From the NCBI RefSeq assembly GCF_010093535.1, contig NW_022985167.1:157415-221414 (forward strand): a DNA stretch of 64,000 bases, in the 5' to 3' direction. The notes beneath the pieces are model-generated. The model did not search any database and was not told where the DNA came from. It worked only from the letters and a program-made list of their open reading frames with translations. The position numbers were made by a program, and so were the translations under genes. Positions 58,583 to 64,000 of the stretch are shown in pieces (position 1 is the stretch's first letter; each line of letters begins with the position of its first letter). Source of the DNA: Lindgomyces ingoldianus. Taxonomy: Eukaryota > Ascomycota > Dothideomycetes > Pleosporales > Lindgomycetaceae.

Positions 58583-59131
58583 ATGACGCGCATCATGGCT
58601 GCAAGTATACGACCACTGTTATCGAACCCGAGACGGATATCAATGGCAATGACGTCGAGAAGAACATATTCGACGCCACCGCACTCTTCGTCGCAACATC
58701 CACAACCACAAGCAAGCCATTCCCCAACAGAGCCACGGCAGCCTTCCCGTGCGGTACGTTGTCCCCTCAAACTCACTCCAGCCCCCCGAACTACCGACTT
58801 CCCCTCAAACTTTACACCCATGGAAAGGCAGGCACACGACTGACATATGGTTGGCAGGGCACGTTCTACAAATCCTTCGGCTCCCCAATTCTGAAAACTT
58901 TTCTTGGCGCATTGTTCACATATCAGGTGATATATTGGTCGTGGTTGAAATTGGAGAGTCTGGAGACGAAGAAGAACTTGGAAGGTGAGTGAGTGCGGTA
59001 GAAATATACGCGGTTTGTGGATGTGGGCTAATGTTATTGTAGATGAGATAAGGGGGTTGGAGACGGAGTTGGTGGTGTCAATTAGGGAGAAGAAAGGCGG
59101 CGGGGAGCATGAACATAAAGACAAAAAGTGA
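58583..59131 (+). CDS. Putative small mitochondrial inner-membrane protein
   Basis: Three exons, 58583-58753, 58858-58984 and 59043-59131, total 387 nt, or 128 residues. The N terminus (MAASIRPLLSNPRRISMAMT, then SRRTYST) is rich in Arg and Ser with no acidic residues for about 45 positions, as in a mitochondrial presequence, and RRTYST resembles a cleavage region. After a Pro/Ser/Gln linker comes GTFYKSFGSPILKTFLGALF, one hydrophobic segment (LGALFTYQVIYWSWL), and then a charged coiled-coil-like helix (LESLETKKNLEDEIRGLETE) with a Gly/His/Lys tail. The layout, a presequence, one membrane span and a coiled coil, is that of small assembly factors, but I cannot name the family. Splicing was chosen because it keeps phase and joins the two coding-like parts. 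Confidence 0.72.
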
Positions 59132-60773
59132 TGATAGTGGTTTCGGGTTGGTAGTGAGCTTGAGAGAGGGGCAATGCATTTGATACCCTGGGATGGAAAT
59201 ATGTATGATAATGTTGCATTATTAAAAGAGCGGGATAACAAAAAATGTCTGGATTCTCGCCACTTCAGTTGAACCGGGTACCCTGGCGGACATTGCCAGT
59301 CGAGATCGGAAACATGAGGTCGTCCTCATACCCTCCCTGACCGCTTTTTCTCCCTACATCGCCTGTCCTGAGGTTGAACTCGCGTGGTAGAAGGAGCAAT
59401 TTTCTCCACAGCTCTTTCTTCGCAGTCAGCTTGCTCTTCAAGATATCCTTCACACTCCTTTTCTTCCTTTTCTGCCTCTCTCACTCTTTACTCTTGATAT
59501 CTTCAGATCTCCACCCCACTGCTCTTGAGTGTTTCTGGGCTTGTAGTTGACTTTCTTACATGGTAGGCAACCTTGCCATAGCCTTCCCTCTCACTTTTAT
59601 CGCCTTGGCTAGCTTATTCAAAGTAGACAGCAGGTGAAGCTTGTCCAGATCGTACGTCCTGGTAATCTTTCCAACATCTATTTTCCTCATTTACTGCCGT
59701 TCGACCTCTCTACGAGCATGTCTTGATCCACCCACCACTCACCCAACTCCTTCAGCTATATACTCCAGCACCTTCCCAGCATACAAGTACACGATTGGAA
59801 GTCCTACCTGATACCCTTCGCACACTCTCCTCCCATCACAATTCTAACACCAGCAGCAAGACAATCGACCGGTCCGACGGGCAACTACATCCGAACTCAT
59901 ATTCTCTATGCCACGCCGTCCATCCCACTGTGCAAGATTTACCCCGCTTCCCCTAACCACATTAAAGACACTCCCGCTAACCCTGCTTTTGGCGTGCTGC
60001 GTTCTCGCATGCGTTGGACCACTGCGCCGACCAGTTGCGCAATAGCACACATGAGGTCCATCTCACTGACCACATTCGAGAGGGCCCCGGCGGCGAGGTG
60101 GTAACAGATTAGGTGAAGGTCTAGGGGTTGCATTGACACCGTCTCTATGGGTGACAGGGGAGGGCAACCCTCGAACGTAGGCAACTGCAATGTATGCATC
60201 CCGGCAACCACACGCTTCCGTAATTCTAGCCTCCCAAGGTTACTTTGATTGCCTAATTCCTGGCTCTCAAAGATAGACCCTCTTCTCCTCTATCAAACCA
60301 ACATCTAAGAAAATTGCATACTTTCCAACCATCCGCACTGCCGCCAAGATGTTGCAACTAGTGCAGGCCATAGGAGACCCTAGAGCACAAGCTGCATCGA
60401 CGACGTCACTCCTGCTCTTAAGTCAGGAATATATGGACCCGCGGAATTCGTACATACCGTTGTACCTACCAATAGACTTCAGCTTCTCAGTGTGAAGAGG
60501 AGAGGTGCCTACCAGAGACATACCCTGAGCATATGGGATGAAAGCTTGTCACCAATGCAGAAGGCGCGCCGTCTCTCTCCCACAAGCAAATTCTTGAGCC
60601 GGAAACCTTTGGGGCAGGAGTCGCAGTCACGACACTCCCTGTTGAAGTGGTCATCAATTACTGCCAGTCAATAGGCTTGTGAGAACAGGGAGAGGCTGAT
60701 GACCTCTGTGGGTGTTTGGAGGTGGAGAGTCCGGTCGGGCTTAATACACCAGCCAAGCGTGAACGGTCGATAA

Positions 60774-61115
60774 TTACTTAACTTGCCCTCTATAAAGGTG
60801 GACAGGCGAGAGAGTATGTCGAAGAGCCTGGCCAACGCTGATGAAAGCCTCAACTCTATAGACCCCTCCAAACATCGACGGTTTCCCGATCTCCTGTCCA
60901 CTTTCCCATTTCGCGTTGTCACCCTCCAACATCTCAGCATGGAATGCAAAATTCTGTGCGGGTTCGTCCCCACGTTCCCTAAGACCTGGATTCGGCATGT
61001 CCAGGCGAATCAATACTTGGTCCCAATCTTTCTGGTCACTATCGCTGTGTACTTCTGGTTCTGCTCTCGATTCGAAGAAATTGATGGGATTCGGGATGGT
61101 TCGCAAGTGGGTCAT
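60774..61115 (-). CDS. Possible ORF fragment, 113 residues, unknown
   Basis: A true ATG opens a hydrophilic frame with NPINFFESRAEPEVHSDSDQ, LIRLDMPNPGLRERGDEPAQ and FAFHAEMLEGDNAKWESGQE. Composition looks coding, but no family is recognised and no splice partner was found. It may be a fragment of a lost gene. Confidence 0.25.
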   Translation of the reverse strand: MTHLRTIPNPINFFESRAEPEVHSDSDQKDWDQVLIRLDMPNPGLRERGDEPAQNFAFHAEMLEGDNAKWESGQEIGKPSMFGGVYRVEAFISVGQALRHTLSPVHLYRGQVK

Positions 61116-61144
61116 CGATGGTTATGGTCTTCACGCTAATGCGA

Positions 61145-61501
61145 ACTACACCACGATGTTCTAGTTTCCGCGGCTGCTTATATGAACTAGGTGCTAGCAA
61201 AATCGCTGACGAGGTCCAAGTCGACGTTATCGAGGGCAATTCTCAAGCTGGAGCAGATTGGAAGATGTTGCAAATGACTTTCACTCACATCAAAGATACG
61301 ATCCTAGAAGGCATGCAACCCGACAACCCCCTCTCTGCCAATTACGTCATGATGAAGTTTTATTGGGGAGAGAAATTCATGCTGCCATGGATGTTTGAGT
61401 GTCAAGACATAGGATACCTACGACACCAGAAGCATCTAGATGACAGTCACCAAGATATATGGTTTCGTCTTTCTTATATGTCCTTGCTACATATCTGGTA
61501 G
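61145..61501 (+). CDS. Possible ORF fragment on plus strand, unknown
   Basis: An open frame reads ADEVQVDVIEGNSQAGADWK, then TFTHIKDTILEGMQPDNPLS and YVMMKFYWGEKFMLPWMFEC. It looks more protein-like than the neighbouring frames. Its 5' end is unclear; the frame continues upstream past 61145. No domain recognised. Confidence 0.25.
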   Translation, partial: TTPRCSSFRGCLYELGASKIADEVQVDVIEGNSQAGADWKMLQMTFTHIKDTILEGMQPDNPLSANYVMMKFYWGEKFMLPWMFECQDIGYLRHQKHLDDSHQDIWFRLSYMSLLHIW

Positions 61502-63360
61502 ACTTGCTCATAAAACTTAACAAATACCTCTGAAATGAATACAGCAGCATAGCCCTAGGGATATCCTCAAGTCAGGCGTCATGAAAGAGCCCTAGGATCC
61601 TGTCAAGAAGACCCTCGTACTAGAGCAACAGCCACGGTTTATGGATATTCGGATATCAATGAGTTTCAAGGGCCCGCCTGAGGATTTGTCCGAAACCGCT
61701 TTTTTGCTCGTTGACATGGAGGGGGTGGTTTCGCTACGACTTTTTGATCGGGCCTGCAAGCTCGGAAGTGAACTTTCCCAGTTAGGCAAACGATAACGAG
61801 TTCCATCGATCACCTAGCATTTGTGTCTGAATCAATTGTTAATAATAAAAACCCCGATCACCGTCACACCACACCAATTTCAACACGACAATCTCAGAAT
61901 TCCTTGGTATCATGGCCTTATCCACCCTTCTCTCCCGACAACCCTCCACATTTCAGGAACCACTATCTCTCCAAAATTATCTGGTAACTATGCCGCTACA
62001 ATGCTCGACAGTGGATGGTAGAGTTTTAGTGTTTGCAGTTACGGAGCTCTCCATGCTCTAGCTCTCTATTGTTCCTGCCACCTACACTCCTTTGACCTAC
62101 TGCTGCCCAGCCACGCCACCTGCTGCAGCCAAGAGCTATTGGTGGCCTTAAGTCACATAATGGGTTCATCTAGTACTATATAAACCCGTAGTTGCCCTCC
62201 ATTAGCAATCAATCCAGTTCCTCATGCCTCAGGTGCTCCTCCTAGCTTCACAGTTATGAGCCCGGCAATCGCTTGCTAGTCAATCGAGCTGTTTTCAAAC
62301 CTATACTAGGGAGAGCTCCTTTGACGCCCTGCGTACAATTGTGACCTCTTTGTCACGCCCTACTACCTCAAAGTCGCTCTTTTGCAGCACTTTAGGTATC
62401 TTTTAAGACTAATCAGTCACCAATCTTGACCGATCGAATAGCATATATTTTTTATATCCCTGCATTATAGCCATGAATCTCCCGCTGTTGCTTAAGATAT
62501 CGATGACCTTGTAACGGCTTCTAGAACCTAGTCTGCTTCTTTACCCTCTATTCCAAGGTCTGCAAAGCGTTGATTCATCGTTCGGTGGTCGGAGTAGAAG
62601 GTTTAAGCAGTAAAGATTGTATTCTAAACGTCTTGCGATAATCGGCCAGAGAAACACTTTCTAAGAGTTTCTCGGTGCTCTTCTAGAAACGGTCAATTTA
62701 GTTGCATTTTACGATACATTGCAATAATTATCTAATCCATTCCACGCCACGTCTATACCCAATATAGCATACTCTCTAAAAATAACTGTGGCTCTTATCC
62801 CTACTGCCGCCCTTGTTCAATGTGTCCTTTGTCGTGCCGCAGTGGGAAGCCCTGCTACATCTGTCAATCCTCTGTACAACTCACAACAGCAACTCGATAG
62901 ACATAGACAAGGCAAGTTAGATCTTAGCAAAAGGAGTCCCTCCAGGTGTTCCCCTCATCTTTCGCTTTCTTGCAGGTTATGGCGAGGTTTCTCGGTCAAC
63001 TCTCCATCATCGTGCACGCGGCCGAAGGTCGATGCTAGTTAAGACGCAGGACCAACAGTACTTCCTTTGAAAAAGATATTAATAAGGTAATTACAATATT
63101 TATTGTTACAAGTTTGCAGCAGAAAAGACGCCATACCAGCAGACGTGAATCGGGAAAGATAGTACTTCCTAACAAAATTTCTAGGGAATTACCGCGGGAG
63201 TAGGTGCAAATTATGCGGTTGATGACTTTGTCGGCAATCGAGAGTAAAACATGCTCGTCACAATTGCGGCACAGAGATACGAGCATACTATAGCTGTTGT
63301 TTTCTTCTGTAGTTGTGTAATGTCCTATGTAATTTACAGCACATTTCTTGTGTAGACACG

Positions 63361-63840
63361 TTACCGCTTCCCCTGCTTCTCCCTAATATTAACACCAAAG
63401 ACATTCAGCTGTGCTCGGCTCCCCCTTTCTACAGGTCTTAAATCGGGGTCTTTATTCTTCTCTTTAGCCTTTTGTCTCGCCTTGCGGTCACGCCACCGCT
63501 CGAGCCAGGACATAGCTTTTAGACGCTCATCTTCTTCGCGCTGCTCGGCTGTCACTGGCGCACATACAGCGTTGATTCTGGCCGCGATCGCCTCGTCGCT
63601 CGCTGCTCTTGTCTCGTCGCTCGCTGCTCTCGTCTGTGGTGTCTTGGTCGCCCAGAATGGCGGTGGCAGATTCTTGATGTAGTCGGCATAAGATTCTTTG
63701 GCCGCTTGTGATTCCTGAGTTGTTTGTGGTTCTTGGGGTGCTGTAGGATCTTTTGGGGTTGCATCGCGGAGGTCTAAGCGGGCGACTGAGGTCTCCTGTT
63801 TGAGGTCGGCAGTCGCATTGTGGGTATTGTTAGGGGGCAT
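63361..63840 (-). CDS. Hypothetical 159-residue charged protein
   Basis: A single open frame from ATG at 63840; an in-frame GTG lies 15 bases upstream and is ignored. The N-terminal half is Gln/Thr/Pro-rich (TAPQEPQTTQESQAAKESYA). A duplicated heptad-like unit RAASDET-RAASDEA follows, then a charged helix (EQREEDERLKAMSWLERWRD) and a basic tail (RKARQKAKEKNKDPDLRP). LPPPFWATKTP and VFGVNIREKQGKR look ordered. No family recognised, and it lacks membrane or signal segments. It has no introns, unlike most genes here. It may be lineage-specific. Confidence 0.5.
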   Translation of the reverse strand: MPPNNTHNATADLKQETSVARLDLRDATPKDPTAPQEPQTTQESQAAKESYADYIKNLPPPFWATKTPQTRAASDETRAASDEAIAARINAVCAPVTAEQREEDERLKAMSWLERWRDRKARQKAKEKNKDPDLRPVERGSRAQLNVFGVNIREKQGKR

Positions 63841-64000
63841 ATGGGACAATTTCACGAAGGTTGCGAGTGGAGAGATTATTGAACGAGTGTATTTGAGTAC
63901 GCGGGGTTGTCCTGCGTGCCACTGTTTTGGAAGGAAGCTTGGAGCGGGGCTCCGCTGCGAAATCTCTCGGAGAAAACCTAATGCACATGTCAGCAGTTTT
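63841..64000. promoter_or_regulatory. Upstream of the 159-residue gene, window edge
   Basis: The last 160 bases presumably hold part of its promoter. Nothing else can be seen. Confidence 0.3.

Larger units (their letters stand above)
59132..63360. other. 4.2-kb gene-poor tract
   Basis: Contains the 3' UTR of the preceding gene, then TA-rich DNA. Two ORFs on opposite strands near 60774-61501 are treated separately. From about 62040 to 62800 TA is frequent and stops occur in all frames. No known domain was found. Confidence 0.4.

Noticed and set aside
58749..58988. Alternative second exon of the mitochondrial-protein gene (CTCCAG acceptor)
   Set aside because: It reads through in another frame with no membrane span and fails to use the coding-like KSFGSPILKTFLG segment.
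1..64000. tRNA, rRNA genes and CRISPR arrays
   Set aside because: No cloverleaf with a TTCRA arm, no rRNA core and no regular spacer array was seen by eye; a tRNAscan run would be decisive.

Overview
The window reads as nuclear DNA of a filamentous ascomycete (Pezizomycotina). Genes are interrupted by many short introns (about 41-140 bp) with GTRNGT donors, CTAAC/CTGAC-like branch sites and YAG acceptors. The recognisable proteins are eukaryotic housekeeping proteins in their fungal form (TERT, Ytm1, Trm112, Lsm6-like, EMC2, AP-3 delta, Ysy6/RAMP4). I cannot fix the class with confidence. All gene models were spliced by eye; most were checked by reading-frame continuity, total length divisible by three and remembered family motifs. 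No search was run.

Left part (1-33.6 kb), gene-dense: a TBC1D12/14-like Rab-GAP-fold protein (-), telomerase reverse transcriptase TERT (-), a DH-BAR-SH3 RhoGEF (+), an M16 metalloprotease of the yeast YOL098C type (-), a Dsl1/ZW10 tethering subunit (+), Ytm1 (+), Trm112 (-), a Rad60/Esc2-like protein with SUMO-like domains (-), an Lsm6-like Sm protein (+) and a 793-residue protein I cannot place (+). Between Trm112 and the SUMO-like gene lies a decayed tandem array with a unit of about 90-125 bp.

Middle part (33.6-46.9 kb), gene-poor: about 13 kb with no gene I can support, only short ORFs, two families of diverged local duplications, a long purine-rich stretch and at least one frameshifted coding-like remnant.

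Right part (46.9-64 kb): a large Q/M-rich disordered protein with a short-uORF leader (+), EMC2 (-), AP-3 delta (+), the tiny ER protein Ysy6/RAMP4 (-), a 128-residue putative mitochondrial membrane protein (+), then about 4 kb of TA-rich, gene-poor DNA and a 159-residue hypothetical protein (-) at the edge.

The genes do not form a pathway. Several belong to membrane traffic and the ER (TBC, Dsl1/ZW10, AP-3 delta, EMC2, Ysy6), others to RNA and ribosome work (Ytm1, Trm112, Lsm6) or genome maintenance (TERT, SUMO-like). The most notable observations concern gene structure: an AP-3 delta start codon split by an intron, a Ysy6 first exon that is only ATG, a GC-AG intron, minimal three-codon uORFs, a TBC domain that seems to lack both catalytic fingers, and a Trp-rich acidic lasso in the Dsl1/ZW10 protein.
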